A DNA stretch of 64,000 nt, taken from Helicobacter suis. Lineage in GTDB: Bacteria; Campylobacterota; Campylobacteria; Campylobacterales; Helicobacteraceae. How positions within the stretch are numbered: the first letter of the stretch is position 1; every line of letters starts with the position of its first letter. The notes beneath the pieces are model-generated. The model had not been told where the DNA came from. It saw nothing but the letters and a program-made list of their open reading frames with translations, and ran no database searches. The position numbers were made by a program, and so were the translations under genes. This document shows, in pieces, positions 17,860-26,752 of the stretch. The stretch spans positions 62,001 through 126,000 of the forward strand of contig NZ_CABIKG010000002.1 of NCBI RefSeq assembly GCF_902196125.1, given 5' to 3'.

Positions 17860-19734
17860 TTAAACCGGTGTTTTAGGCATGCTTTCAATATAAACACTCT
17901 GAGAGGGGAAAGCAAAACTCAAGCCATTATCCTCTACGATTTTCATGATTTTAAGCATCACATCTTCTTTAACGGCTAACCATTCCCCCCAAGCAATGGT
18001 TTTAGAAAAACAATACACAAAAATATTAATAGAACTATCGCCAAAATTATCTAAATACACAAATAAATTAGATTTATAACCGGCTAAATCATCAAGAGAG
18101 ACAATATTTTGATAACCCATCATCATCGCGTGGTGATCGCTACTGAGTTGTTGTTTGGAGGCTGTGTCTAGATCGCTATCTTTGGCGATTTTAGGGTGCT
18201 GCTCAAGCATGTTGCGAATCCCTAGTACGCATTTTTGCAAAGCTTCACTAGAGGAATCATAAGTAAGCCCGATATACATTTTAATGCGCCGCCCGACTTT
18301 GCGCCGATTCCAGTTACGAATAGATTTACCGGCTAATTCAGAGTTAGGCACAAAAAATAGCGCATTATCAAACCCTCTAACTGTGGTGCGTCTTAATCCC
18401 ATTTCTACTACCGTGCCCTCCACTTCGCCACATACAATCCAATCGCCCTGAGAAAAGGAATTATCTAGTAATAAAATCACAGAGGCAAAAAAGTTAGCCA
18501 ACACATCTTTAACCGCCAAAGCCACAGCCAACCCGCCAATACCCAAAGACGCCACGATCGTAGAAATATCAAAACCTAGTTGTTTGAGTACCCATAAGGT
18601 GGTGATGACAAAGATAAAGAAATAGGCGATCTTTAAGATCAAATTGATCACTTCTCTTCTTAATCCATTGCTCTTAGAGGCTAAAGTGGCAATAAGAGCT
18701 GCCCCGTAAGCCTTAAATAAGGCCATAAAAAGCCAAGCAAATAGCAAAATATAAACCACACCCAAATACATAGAAAATTTAGTGGGGGTGGGGTGGGGGT
18801 AGTAAAGAATGTCAATAGAAATATCAAAGCTATAGATAAATAAAAAGGTAGAAATAGGCGTGATGATGCTTTTGCGGATTTTTTGTTGTACCTCTGTGTT
18901 TTTACGGGTGAAGCGCACAAAATAATCTAATACCCGGATAAAAAGGGCGGTGATGAGTCTTCTAAGGGCGAGTAAAAATACCAGTAAAACCAAAGAAAGG
19001 ACGATCTTAGCGCTTTGTAAACCATTAGAGCTAGGAAAGGCATGCGCGATCACACTAGCTACGCGTTCTAAAATCCATTTTAAATCAATGCTTAGCACAA
19101 TATTTTTAGAAAGCACTTGGTTAGGGTGTTTTTGGATATAGTTAAGCACTTCAATATAGGTTTTGAGCTTTGTTTTATGGCTATCTAAGAGTTCTTGGAA
19201 TTTTTGTTGTTTAAAATCACCCACATTAGAGGGGAGAACATAGCTTTTAGAGGCGTATTCTTCTAGCGTGAGCAAATAGCGAGCGGTGATACTTCTAACA
19301 TCTTTTTCTTGGCTAAAAAAATCTAGCGAGGTGCGCAATTCCTCTAAAAAGTCATACATGTTTGCATCTACCTCTAAATTTTTTAGGCGGATTGTGTCTA
19401 GTATGTAGGTGTAAAAATCTTGATCGCTACTTTTAAGTAAGGCCTCTTTGAGGGTTTTTTGTTGTTTGAGATTATCATCAATATTAATCCCGATTTGTTC
19501 TTGCGCGCCTAAGAGTTTGAGGGCAAAAGAATGCATTAAATCGTTTTTTTGATCTGTATATAAAGAAATTTCAGATCGTTTAGCTGGATCTTTTTGGTAG
19601 CGCGAAATCACCCCATTAATTTGGTTGATTTGATTAAGTAGTAAATACAAGTCTATCATGTCTGTATCATGATCATCTGCCCTACCCACCCCTAATAAAG
19701 CCAAAAATAAGAAAAGAAAAAACCACACTCTCAT
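17860..19734 (-). CDS. MscS-family mechanosensitive ion channel
   Basis: A large MscS-type channel (624 aa): signal peptide (VWFFLFLFLALLGVG), a ~200-residue periplasmic helical domain, several membrane helices, and the pore-lining TM3 plus beta domain (ASLGIGGLAVALAVKDVLAN; QGDWIVCGEVEGTVVEMG; VPNSELAGKSIRNWNR). Such channels release solutes on hypo-osmotic shock. The start at 19734 is chosen because it forms an ATGA overlap with the murD stop codon; a GTG four codons upstream is less likely. H. pylori HP0415 (about 623 aa) is the likely counterpart. Confidence 0.9.
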   Translation of the reverse strand: MRVWFFLFLFLALLGVGRADDHDTDMIDLYLLLNQINQINGVISRYQKDPAKRSEISLYTDQKNDLMHSFALKLLGAQEQIGINIDDNLKQQKTLKEALLKSSDQDFYTYILDTIRLKNLEVDANMYDFLEELRTSLDFFSQEKDVRSITARYLLTLEEYASKSYVLPSNVGDFKQQKFQELLDSHKTKLKTYIEVLNYIQKHPNQVLSKNIVLSIDLKWILERVASVIAHAFPSSNGLQSAKIVLSLVLLVFLLALRRLITALFIRVLDYFVRFTRKNTEVQQKIRKSIITPISTFLFIYSFDISIDILYYPHPTPTKFSMYLGVVYILLFAWLFMALFKAYGAALIATLASKSNGLRREVINLILKIAYFFIFVITTLWVLKQLGFDISTIVASLGIGGLAVALAVKDVLANFFASVILLLDNSFSQGDWIVCGEVEGTVVEMGLRRTTVRGFDNALFFVPNSELAGKSIRNWNRRKVGRRIKMYIGLTYDSSSEALQKCVLGIRNMLEQHPKIAKDSDLDTASKQQLSSDHHAMMMGYQNIVSLDDLAGYKSNLFVYLDNFGDSSINIFVYCFSKTIAWGEWLAVKEDVMLKIMKIVEDNGLSFAFPSQSVYIESMPKTPV

Positions 19735-21002
19735 TTTAATACACACTCTTTAAAGGTGATACCCCGGTGTTTATAAGAGGCAAATTGATCCAAACTAGCC
19801 GCACTAGGTGAGAGCATACCAATTTGTCCGGGGCGTAAGTTTTGTTTGATATGTTCCACCGCTATTCTTAAATCATGGCATAAATGCGCGCGGATATGAT
19901 AATCTTGTGCCATTTGCATAACCACTGGCGCACTCACCCCAATAGCATATATTTCTATTTGCATGTGGGCTAAAACTTCAAATAGTGGTTTTAAATCCAT
20001 GCCCTTTGTATCGCCCCCTAAAATTAAATGGATATAACAACCTTTAAAGCGATCTAGGGCTTTGAGTGTAGCATCAATATTAGTTGCCTTGCTATCATCT
20101 ACCCATGTATTTTGATTTTGATCTAAAAATATCTCAATGCGATGGGGCTGGATAATATAGGTGTTGAGTAAATCATAATCTGCTATTCCTGAATAAAGCT
20201 TAGCTACACTTAAGGCTAACAAGGCATCTAATAAAAAGGGCTCTTCAAAACGCACTTTAGAAATTTGCAACCCCATTTGTTGTGCAAGGTGTTTAGAATC
20301 TTGATAAAAAAGTAGATTAGGCGGATTGATAAGGGCTTTAACTGTGGGGTGATCTTTTAAAGAGGCGTGTAAAAACACATGCCCTTCTTTTTGCATGAGA
20401 GATAAAGGCTTGAGTTTGGCCTCCACATAGTTTTCATGGTTTTCATGCCAACTTAAATGATCTTGGGAGAGAGGCAGAAGCACATAAATTTGGGGCACCA
20501 AATGGTTAGTATAGTGCAAAGTAAAAGAACTGGTTTCTAAAATCCATACATAGGGGGGTTTGCGCTGCTCTGCTTTAATTTGGGTGTAAAGATCAATTAG
20601 AGGGATTCCAATATTGCCCCCCACTTGGGCACTGCTAGATTTTAAGAGTAAGCCTAACATTCTAGCGGTGGTGGTTTTGCCATTTGTACCGCTAATAAAA
20701 ATAATGGTTGGAAAAGGAAGATGTTTGCGATTAGTCTGCCAAAGCCCTTTAATATAATCATATTCGCTACATAAATGTTTACTAGCCATGACTAGCGGGT
20801 GGTTAAAAGGAATGCCCGGGCTTACAATTTCTAGTTGTGAGGCGTAGGGGTTAAACATCTTAGAGGGAAGCCATTTTTGGTTAAAAGGATCTAGCGAGGG
20901 GGTTAAAACCTGATCGTCATAGACACAATAGGGAATATTTTTCTTATGCAAATAAGCCGCAAAAGCCCGGTTGGTCTGTCCATATCCAAGTAATGAGATC
21001 AT
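19731..21002 (-). CDS. murD: UDP-N-acetylmuramoyl-L-alanine--D-glutamate ligase
   Basis: Adds D-glutamate to UDP-MurNAc-L-Ala in peptidoglycan precursor synthesis. Seen: the ATP-binding loop SGTNGKTTT (residues 104-112), LETSSFTL and the central DDSKATN, all diagnostic of Mur ligases. Length is 423 aa. It lies 62 bases downstream of mraY in the same orientation, the H. pylori HP0493-HP0494 arrangement, and overlaps the MscS gene by 4 bases. Confidence 0.96.
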   Translation of the reverse strand: MISLLGYGQTNRAFAAYLHKKNIPYCVYDDQVLTPSLDPFNQKWLPSKMFNPYASQLEIVSPGIPFNHPLVMASKHLCSEYDYIKGLWQTNRKHLPFPTIIFISGTNGKTTTARMLGLLLKSSSAQVGGNIGIPLIDLYTQIKAEQRKPPYVWILETSSFTLHYTNHLVPQIYVLLPLSQDHLSWHENHENYVEAKLKPLSLMQKEGHVFLHASLKDHPTVKALINPPNLLFYQDSKHLAQQMGLQISKVRFEEPFLLDALLALSVAKLYSGIADYDLLNTYIIQPHRIEIFLDQNQNTWVDDSKATNIDATLKALDRFKGCYIHLILGGDTKGMDLKPLFEVLAHMQIEIYAIGVSAPVVMQMAQDYHIRAHLCHDLRIAVEHIKQNLRPGQIGMLSPSAASLDQFASYKHRGITFKECVLK

Positions 21003-21064
21003 AAAACTCCGCTATCTGGACTAAAGGTACTAGAATAACATAGCTAAATTAATTAAAGAAAATC

Positions 21065-22126
21065 TTAGCGCACTTTCAAACTCAATAACGCCACAATGTT
21101 ACTTAAAATTGCAATGATCCAAAAGCGCAAGATGATTTTATTTTCCGGCCAACCTTTAGATTCAAAATGGTGGTGTAAGGGTGCCATGCGGAAAATCTTT
21201 TTCTTGAGGGTTTTATAGCTAGTAACTTGTAAGATCACCGATCCAGTTTCTAATACAAATACAAGCCCCATTAAAATAAGTAAGATTTCATTATTAGTAA
21301 TAATAGCCATGTAGGCAATAAAACCCCCAATAGATAAACTCCCGCTATCTCCCATAAATATTTCTGCTGGAAACGCGTTAAACCACAAAAACCCTAGAAG
21401 CGATCCAATTAAGGCCGCAGAGATCACCATTACCTCCCCGCTATGGCTTACTTTAGGGTAGAGTAAATATCTACTAAGCTCAGCATTGCCCACCACATAA
21501 ATAAACACACTCAAACTTAAAAGCACACAAATACTAGGCACGGTGGCTAATCCGTCTAATCCATCGGTTAAATTCACCGCATTAGAGGTGGATAAAAACA
21601 CCAAAATCCAAAACCCTATTAATAAAATGGGGTGATTCTCAAAGGAAAAAATAGGGTGTTTGAGGAAAGGAAAATAAAGGTCTTTCTCATTCATGAGATG
21701 ATAAAGGGCGGTGGTGATGATCAAAGAGATCAAAGTAAGAATGATAAATTTGTAATAAGAAGTGATTCCGGCATTGCTTTTACGGCTAATTTTGGTGTAA
21801 TCATCTTGCATACCAAGAGCCCCAAAGGCTAAAAGGGTAAAAAGCCCTAGCAGTACAAATAAATTATCTAAGCGGGCGGTTAAAATAGAAGCGATGCAGG
21901 TTGTGGCCATGAAAACCACCCCGCCCATTGTGGGCGTGTCTTTCTTGTTTTGATGCGGGATATAGGTTGAAATAGGCTGGTTAGCTTTTTTGCGCTTAGC
22001 CCAAATGATAAATTTTGGCATGGCATAAATGCAACTAAAAAAGCTAAGAAAAAAAGCTAAACCGGAGCGAAAAGTGAGGTACTGGAAAATATTAATATTA
22101 AACCACGAATACAGGTAATAAAGCAT
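21065..22126 (-). CDS. mraY: phospho-N-acetylmuramoyl-pentapeptide transferase
   Basis: Integral membrane enzyme that makes lipid I from UDP-MurNAc-pentapeptide and undecaprenyl phosphate. Seen: TPTMGG, the catalytic [23 protein letters not shown] and the APLHHHFE loop, with about ten membrane helices; 353 aa, normal. Followed by murD. Confidence 0.97.
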   Translation of the reverse strand: MLYYLYSWFNINIFQYLTFRSGLAFFLSFFSCIYAMPKFIIWAKRKKANQPISTYIPHQNKKDTPTMGGVVFMATTCIASILTARLDNLFVLLGLFTLLAFGALGMQDDYTKISRKSNAGITSYYKFIILTLISLIITTALYHLMNEKDLYFPFLKHPIFSFENHPILLIGFWILVFLSTSNAVNLTDGLDGLATVPSICVLLSLSVFIYVVGNAELSRYLLYPKVSHSGEVMVISAALIGSLLGFLWFNAFPAEIFMGDSGSLSIGGFIAYMAIITNNEILLILMGLVFVLETGSVILQVTSYKTLKKKIFRMAPLHHHFESKGWPENKIILRFWIIAILSNIVALLSLKVR

Positions 22127-22238
22127 GCTAAACTCTATAGAAAAATTAAAATTGGGGGTATTAAATAATTTTAATGCACCCCCACTTAAATCGCGCTGAT
22201 TTATTAGGCGCGCGCTGTGATGTTAAGGCAGATCAGAG

Positions 22239-22244
22239 TATAAT
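22239..22244 (+). promoter_or_regulatory. -10 box of the 12-gene operon
   Basis: A perfect TATAAT in GAGTATAATATGGG, 33 bases upstream of the lipoprotein start codon, with AAAGGAG as ribosome binding site in between. It is the only strong promoter I see before tmk. Confidence 0.65.
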
Positions 22245-22276
22245 ATGGGTTTGATCAAAGGAGTTTTAATAAATTC

Positions 22277-22957
22277 ATGTATTCAGTAAGGAGTTTAAAA
22301 TTTATTTATTTTTTGTTGCCTTTAGTGTTTTGCGGGGTGTTTTTGGGGGGGTGTGTGTTGGTGCGCTTGTTAAATAAGAATTTTAACCACAACCAATACC
22401 GCATTGTGCGGGTTGTCTTAGACGGGCAAACCTTTAACTTTAGAGATTTAATTTTAGAAGCCCAGAGGCCTCATTTAGATTCTGAAGATCGCAATACACC
22501 CCCTACAAATGCGCAGGCTAAAGACAAATTAGAATTACTCCAAGAGGAATTAAAACGCAATATCAAAAACCTAGATATTAAAGATTTGCCCCCCGATGCC
22601 TCCATGATTCGAACTGATATTAGCCGTTTGCAAGCAGATATAGAGAAAAACCAACAAATGGCTAAGCAAAGTAAGATCAAAAGTACACCTATGGGGCATG
22701 TGGAGTTTGATCAAAAAGAACTCCATGCTTATGGGGTGATTTATTGCAATAAATATTTTATTAGTTATAGCTTTAGAGATGACGATCACCTCAATATTGA
22801 GGATAAGGGCATTTCGCGCAAGGTGTGTAGCAATGAAAAACTCATGGCATTTGAATTAGCCTTTTATAACCACTTGAAAGGTACTTTTAATATCACGCGT
22901 GGTAAAAACACTTTGCTTTTAGAAAATCCTAATATGCAAATTTATTTACAACACTGA
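22277..22957 (+). CDS. predicted lipoprotein
   Basis: A 226-aa protein with an N-terminal hydrophobic segment ending in the lipobox LGGC (acylated Cys at about residue 26), so probably membrane-anchored in the periplasm. The middle is a charged helical stretch (residues ~75-130), and the C-terminal half contains FISYSFRDDDHL. I do not recognise a family. A run of seven G lies in the lipobox codons. The stop overlaps the YigZ start by one base (TGATG). First gene of the long operon. Confidence 0.75.
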   Translation: MYSVRSLKFIYFLLPLVFCGVFLGGCVLVRLLNKNFNHNQYRIVRVVLDGQTFNFRDLILEAQRPHLDSEDRNTPPTNAQAKDKLELLQEELKRNIKNLDIKDLPPDASMIRTDISRLQADIEKNQQMAKQSKIKSTPMGHVEFDQKELHAYGVIYCNKYFISYSFRDDDHLNIEDKGISRKVCSNEKLMAFELAFYNHLKGTFNITRGKNTLLLENPNMQIYLQH

Positions 22958-23502
22958 TGAATCAAGTTAGTACGCTCATTACTTCTAAACACCAAATTAA
23001 AGGTTCTAGCTTTTTAGGCTTTTTACTCCCCTTTTCTAGTTTTGAAAACACTTTAGAGCAACTTAAAAAAGAGCATTGTAAAGCCCGCCATATTGTGTAT
23101 GCTTACCGCTATTTGAGTGGCGATAGGCTAGAGGAAGTTTTACATGAGGATAGAGAACCTAAAAATAGTACTAAGCCTCTTTTAGAGATTTTAAGACGGC
23201 AGGATTTAATCAATACGGCTATTATTGTGGTGCGCTACTTTGGGGGCGTGCTTTTAGGGGTGGGGGGATTAATGAAGGCCTATGGCTTAGCGCTACAATT
23301 ATGTTTACAAGAAAGTAAGATTGTACCCTTTATCCAGCCTATTTGTATTTGCCAATGGGTGTCTTATCCGGCTTTGCAAATTTTAAATACAAAGGCGCGT
23401 AAGTATGGGGTTAGAATCACCAAGCAAGAATTAGAAAAAACAGGCGCATGGGTAGCATTTACCGGTACCGCAGAATCTATTAAAAAAATACTAGGAAGTT
23501 AA
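22957..23502 (+). CDS. YigZ/IMPACT family protein
   Basis: A 181-aa protein of the UPF0029/IMPACT N-terminal family. The signature block runs from KARHIVYAYR through NTAIIVVRYFGGVLLGVGGL and MKAYGLA. The family includes E. coli YigZ and eukaryotic IMPACT, which is linked to translation control through GCN1; the bacterial function is unknown. It overlaps the upstream lipoprotein gene by one base. Confidence 0.9.
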   Translation: MNQVSTLITSKHQIKGSSFLGFLLPFSSFENTLEQLKKEHCKARHIVYAYRYLSGDRLEEVLHEDREPKNSTKPLLEILRRQDLINTAIIVVRYFGGVLLGVGGLMKAYGLALQLCLQESKIVPFIQPICICQWVSYPALQILNTKARKYGVRITKQELEKTGAWVAFTGTAESIKKILGS

Positions 23503-23503
23503 C

Positions 23504-23941
23504 ATGGAAGCGTATTTATGGCTTAAAATGCTCCATATTGTGGCTATCATCTCTTGGATGGCAGCCTTGCTTTATTTACCAAGACTCTTAGTGTATCATC
23601 GCGAAAATTATAATAAACCGGATTTTGTAGCCATTGTACAAATCCAAGAATCCAAACTTTTTAATGCCATTGCCACCCCAGCTATGATTATTAGCGTGCT
23701 TAGCGGGCTAGGTTTGATTTATGTTTTAAACCCAGCTACGCTTTTTTCTCATGGTTGGTTACACCTTAAACTACTCTTTGTACTTATTTTGTTGCACTTT
23801 CATTTTATGTGTAGAAAGTGGATGAAAGAGCTTAAAAAAGAGGGGACTTATAAGAGTTCGCGTTTTTTCAGGTTTGTAAATGAAGTGCCTACGATATGTA
23901 TGATCGTGATTGTCTTTGCAGTAGTGGGGAAATTCTTTTAA
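23504..23941 (+). CDS. hemJ: HemJ-type protoporphyrinogen IX oxidase (UPF0093)
   Basis: A 145-aa membrane protein with four hydrophobic segments. Its conserved LKMLHIVAIISWMAALLYLPRL near the N-terminus contains the haem-ligating His of the HemJ family. HemJ converts protoporphyrinogen IX to protoporphyrin IX in bacteria that lack HemY and HemG. It corresponds in position to H. pylori HP1484, next to menG. The stop codon overlaps the menG start by one base. Confidence 0.87.
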   Translation: MEAYLWLKMLHIVAIISWMAALLYLPRLLVYHRENYNKPDFVAIVQIQESKLFNAIATPAMIISVLSGLGLIYVLNPATLFSHGWLHLKLLFVLILLHFHFMCRKWMKELKKEGTYKSSRFFRFVNEVPTICMIVIVFAVVGKFF

Positions 23942-24699
23942 TGCGCAATTCTCAAAAACAAGAAAAAATCATTAGCATGTTTGATGCTATCGCTAATACT
24001 TATGATATAGCCAATCGGGTAGTGAGTTTTAGACAAGATCAAAAATGGCGGCGTAAAAGTATCCAAGAGGCTTTACGCCATGTTTATGCTTTTAGGGGGC
24101 ATTTAAACGATCTGTATGTTGCTGATGTGGCTTGTGGGACGGCAGATATGTTGCTTTGTATCCTAGAGACCTTAAAAAATTTCAAGGGTAGCATTGCTAG
24201 CATGCATGGCATTGACCCCTCCTCTGAAATGTTGCGTCTAGCACAAGAAAAGATCACACAAGCTAACCTAGAACGCCCCGAGTGTGTTACTCTAACTTGT
24301 TTAGAGGCTAAAAATTTACACACCTTGCAAGATAATAGCATTGATTTACTCAGTATTGCCTATGGCTTGCGCAATGTGGTAGAGCGCAAAAAAGCTTTAG
24401 AGGAATTTAGCCGTGTTCTTAGAAAGGGAGGGGTGTTATTAGTCTTAGAGTTTATGCGTCAGGATCAAGGCGGGATTTTAGACTCATTAACCCATTTTTA
24501 CACTTCTAAAATCTTGCCCATTTTAGGTACAATTATTAGCCGTAATTATAAAGCCTATGCTTATTTGCCCTCCTCTATTGAGCGCTTTGTTAGTAGCGAT
24601 GAATTAGAAGATGAATTAAGCGCTGTAGGGTTAGATGTAGTAGAGAGAGCGCATTATATGTATAAAAGCGTGTCTAATATTTTGGCGGTAAAGCTTTAA
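23941..24699 (+). CDS. menG: demethylmenaquinone methyltransferase (MenG/UbiE family)
   Basis: SAM-dependent C-methyltransferase that finishes menaquinone-6, the only respiratory quinone of Helicobacter. Seen: FDAIANTYDIANRVVSF, SAM motif I VADVACGTADM, and GLRNVVERKKALEEF with the RVLRKGG block. The start at 23941 (252 aa) is chosen because it overlaps the hemJ stop (TAATG); the longer frame would run 45 bases into hemJ. H. pylori HP1483 is the counterpart. Confidence 0.93.
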   Translation: MRNSQKQEKIISMFDAIANTYDIANRVVSFRQDQKWRRKSIQEALRHVYAFRGHLNDLYVADVACGTADMLLCILETLKNFKGSIASMHGIDPSSEMLRLAQEKITQANLERPECVTLTCLEAKNLHTLQDNSIDLLSIAYGLRNVVERKKALEEFSRVLRKGGVLLVLEFMRQDQGGILDSLTHFYTSKILPILGTIISRNYKAYAYLPSSIERFVSSDELEDELSAVGLDVVERAHYMYKSVSNILAVKL

Positions 24700-25481
24700 T
24701 GCATTTATTTCTCATGCAAATGGCGCATTTTGATTGGGAATTTGTACAAAGAAGCGCCAAACAAATGCCACCTAAAGCGCTTGTTATTTTCCCTGAATAT
24801 GTACTCACCCCCTTTTTTTTAGAGGTGTTAGAAAGTGAGGCACAAAAAATTAATAGCTACAGTCTAGCCCGTTTAGAACAACTCCAACAACTCGCATTTA
24901 AACACCAGCTTTACATCAGCGCGCCTCTTATTTTACAAGATCAAAAAGGATTACTTAAACAAATTGCTTTAATCACACCTAAAGACACACAATTTTATAC
25001 CCAGCAAAAACTCATGCCCTATGATCACTGGAATGAAGCGCGTTTTTTTGATAACCCCCAGCCTGATAAATTAAGCACACCCTTAACTTTTATGCTAGAG
25101 GGGATTAAAATCGCCCCTCTTTTTGGGTATGAATTACACTTTGATTTAATTTGGCTAGGCATGCAAGAGCAGGGGGTTGAAATGGTGCTTTTAAGCACGG
25201 CTAGTACCTTTGAATCTTTTGAGCGCTGGCGTGCTGTGTGTAAAGCTAGGGCGTTTTGTAATTCTATGCTAGTGGCACGGGCTAATCGTATTGGCATGGT
25301 GCGTTCTAAACAAAATAATTTACCATGGCGTTTTTATGGGGATAGTTTTATTGCCCTGCCTAATAGCAATATTGTTAGTAGTTTAGAAGGCGATCAAGGG
25401 ATTTTACACCTAGAGGTGCATAAGCAGTATTTAGAGGCTTGGGCGAAAGAATGGGGGTTTAGGACTATCAAAGGAGAATAA
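24699..25481 (+). CDS. nitrilase-superfamily protein lacking the catalytic cysteine
   Basis: A 260-aa protein with the carbon-nitrogen hydrolase fold: Glu33 in FPEYVLTP and Lys104 in [11 protein letters not shown] occupy the catalytic Glu and Lys positions, and VARANRIG is the conserved strand near the C-terminus. Where active members have a Cys in a C-Y-D/E motif, this sequence reads FGYELHF, with Gly143 in place of the nucleophile. It may be a pseudoenzyme. H. pylori has a homologue at the same place (HP1481). The ATG overlaps the menG stop by one base; serS follows after 2 bases. An xseB gene found next to menG in H. pylori is missing here. Confidence 0.8.
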   Translation: MHLFLMQMAHFDWEFVQRSAKQMPPKALVIFPEYVLTPFFLEVLESEAQKINSYSLARLEQLQQLAFKHQLYISAPLILQDQKGLLKQIALITPKDTQFYTQQKLMPYDHWNEARFFDNPQPDKLSTPLTFMLEGIKIAPLFGYELHFDLIWLGMQEQGVEMVLLSTASTFESFERWRAVCKARAFCNSMLVARANRIGMVRSKQNNLPWRFYGDSFIALPNSNIVSSLEGDQGILHLEVHKQYLEAWAKEWGFRTIKGE

Positions 25482-25483
25482 AC

Positions 25484-26743
25484 ATGATTGATAAAAAATT
25501 ACTACTCCATGATTTTGAGGCTGTGCAAGCTAATTTAGCCAAACGATTCTTAGACCCCCAGATTCTTAAAAATCTACAAACCCTTTTATTAGAATATAAA
25601 GCACAAAAATTAGCCCTAGAACAAGCCCAAGAATTTAAAAACAGAACCTCCAAACTCTTTTTTGAAAAGCAAAAAAACCACGATCAAGAAGCTCTAAGCC
25701 TTAAGAGTGCTTTAGAAGAGAATAAAGAGAAAATAGGGCATTTAACCCAGCGGGTTAACACTTTAGAAGAAGAATTAGAAGTTTTATTACACATAATCCC
25801 TAATTTATTAGACCCCATTACCCCCTTTGGTAAAGATGAGAGTGAAAATGTAGAAATTGCGCGTATTTTAACCCCTAAGAGTTTTGATTTTAAGCCCAAA
25901 GAACACCACGAACTAGCCCAAAAAAATGGCTGGATTGAATTTGATAGAGGCGTTAAGATCGCTAAAAGCCGTTTTAGTGTGTTGCGCAAAGGGGGGGCAT
26001 TAATTAGCCGTGCACTTATTAATTTCATGCTAGATTATAACGCCTCACATGGCTTTGAAATTATCAACCCCCCTATTTTAGTCAATGCCACAACTCTTTT
26101 TGGCACAGGCCAACTCCCCAAATTTAAAGAAGACCTTTTTAAAGTAGAAATAGAGGATTTATATTTAATCCCCACCTCAGAGGTGAGTTTGACTAATCTT
26201 TATGCTAATGAAATAATTCTATCTGAGGATTTGCCTATTTTAATGACGGCTTATACGCCATGTTTTAGAAAAGAAGCCGGTAGCGCAAGTAAAGACACCC
26301 ATGGCATTATCCGCCAACACCAATTTGATAAAGTAGAATTAGTGGCTATCACCCACCCTACAAAAAGCGATTCTATGCAGGCTAAAATGTTAGAAATTGC
26401 TAGCGGTATTTTAAAAGCTTTAGAATTACCCCACCGCTTTATCCAACTCTGTAGCGGGGATTTGGGTTTTAGCGCGAGTAATACGGTAGATATTGAAGTG
26501 TGGTTACCCGGGCAAAATTGTTATAGAGAAATTAGCTCTGTGAGTAATACGCGCGATTTTCAAGCGCGGCGGGCTAAGATTCGTTATAAAGAAAATAAGA
26601 AAAATGCCTTTGTACATACCCTTAATGGCTCTTCTTTAGCTATAGGGCGTACACTAGTGGCTATTATGGAAAATTACCAGACAAAAGAGGGGCTTATTAA
26701 GATTCCTAAAGTGTTAGAGCCCTATTTGACCCGTTATATCTAA
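25484..26743 (+). CDS. serS: seryl-tRNA synthetase
   Basis: Class II synthetase charging tRNA-Ser. An N-terminal coiled-coil arm (about residues 27-105) contacts the tRNA long variable arm. The catalytic core shows motif 2 [11 protein letters not shown] and motif 3 [18 protein letters not shown]. 419 aa, normal. The ATG is preceded by AAAGGAGAATAAAC. Confidence 0.97.
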   Translation: MIDKKLLLHDFEAVQANLAKRFLDPQILKNLQTLLLEYKAQKLALEQAQEFKNRTSKLFFEKQKNHDQEALSLKSALEENKEKIGHLTQRVNTLEEELEVLLHIIPNLLDPITPFGKDESENVEIARILTPKSFDFKPKEHHELAQKNGWIEFDRGVKIAKSRFSVLRKGGALISRALINFMLDYNASHGFEIINPPILVNATTLFGTGQLPKFKEDLFKVEIEDLYLIPTSEVSLTNLYANEIILSEDLPILMTAYTPCFRKEAGSASKDTHGIIRQHQFDKVELVAITHPTKSDSMQAKMLEIASGILKALELPHRFIQLCSGDLGFSASNTVDIEVWLPGQNCYREISSVSNTRDFQARRAKIRYKENKKNAFVHTLNGSSLAIGRTLVAIMENYQTKEGLIKIPKVLEPYLTRYI

Positions 26744-26752
26744 AGGTTAAAC

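Noticed and set aside
25991-25997. Seven-G tract in serS as a phase-variation site
   Set aside because: The gene is essential and the run is short; a similar seven-G run in guaA was dismissed for the same reasons of length and housekeeping function.
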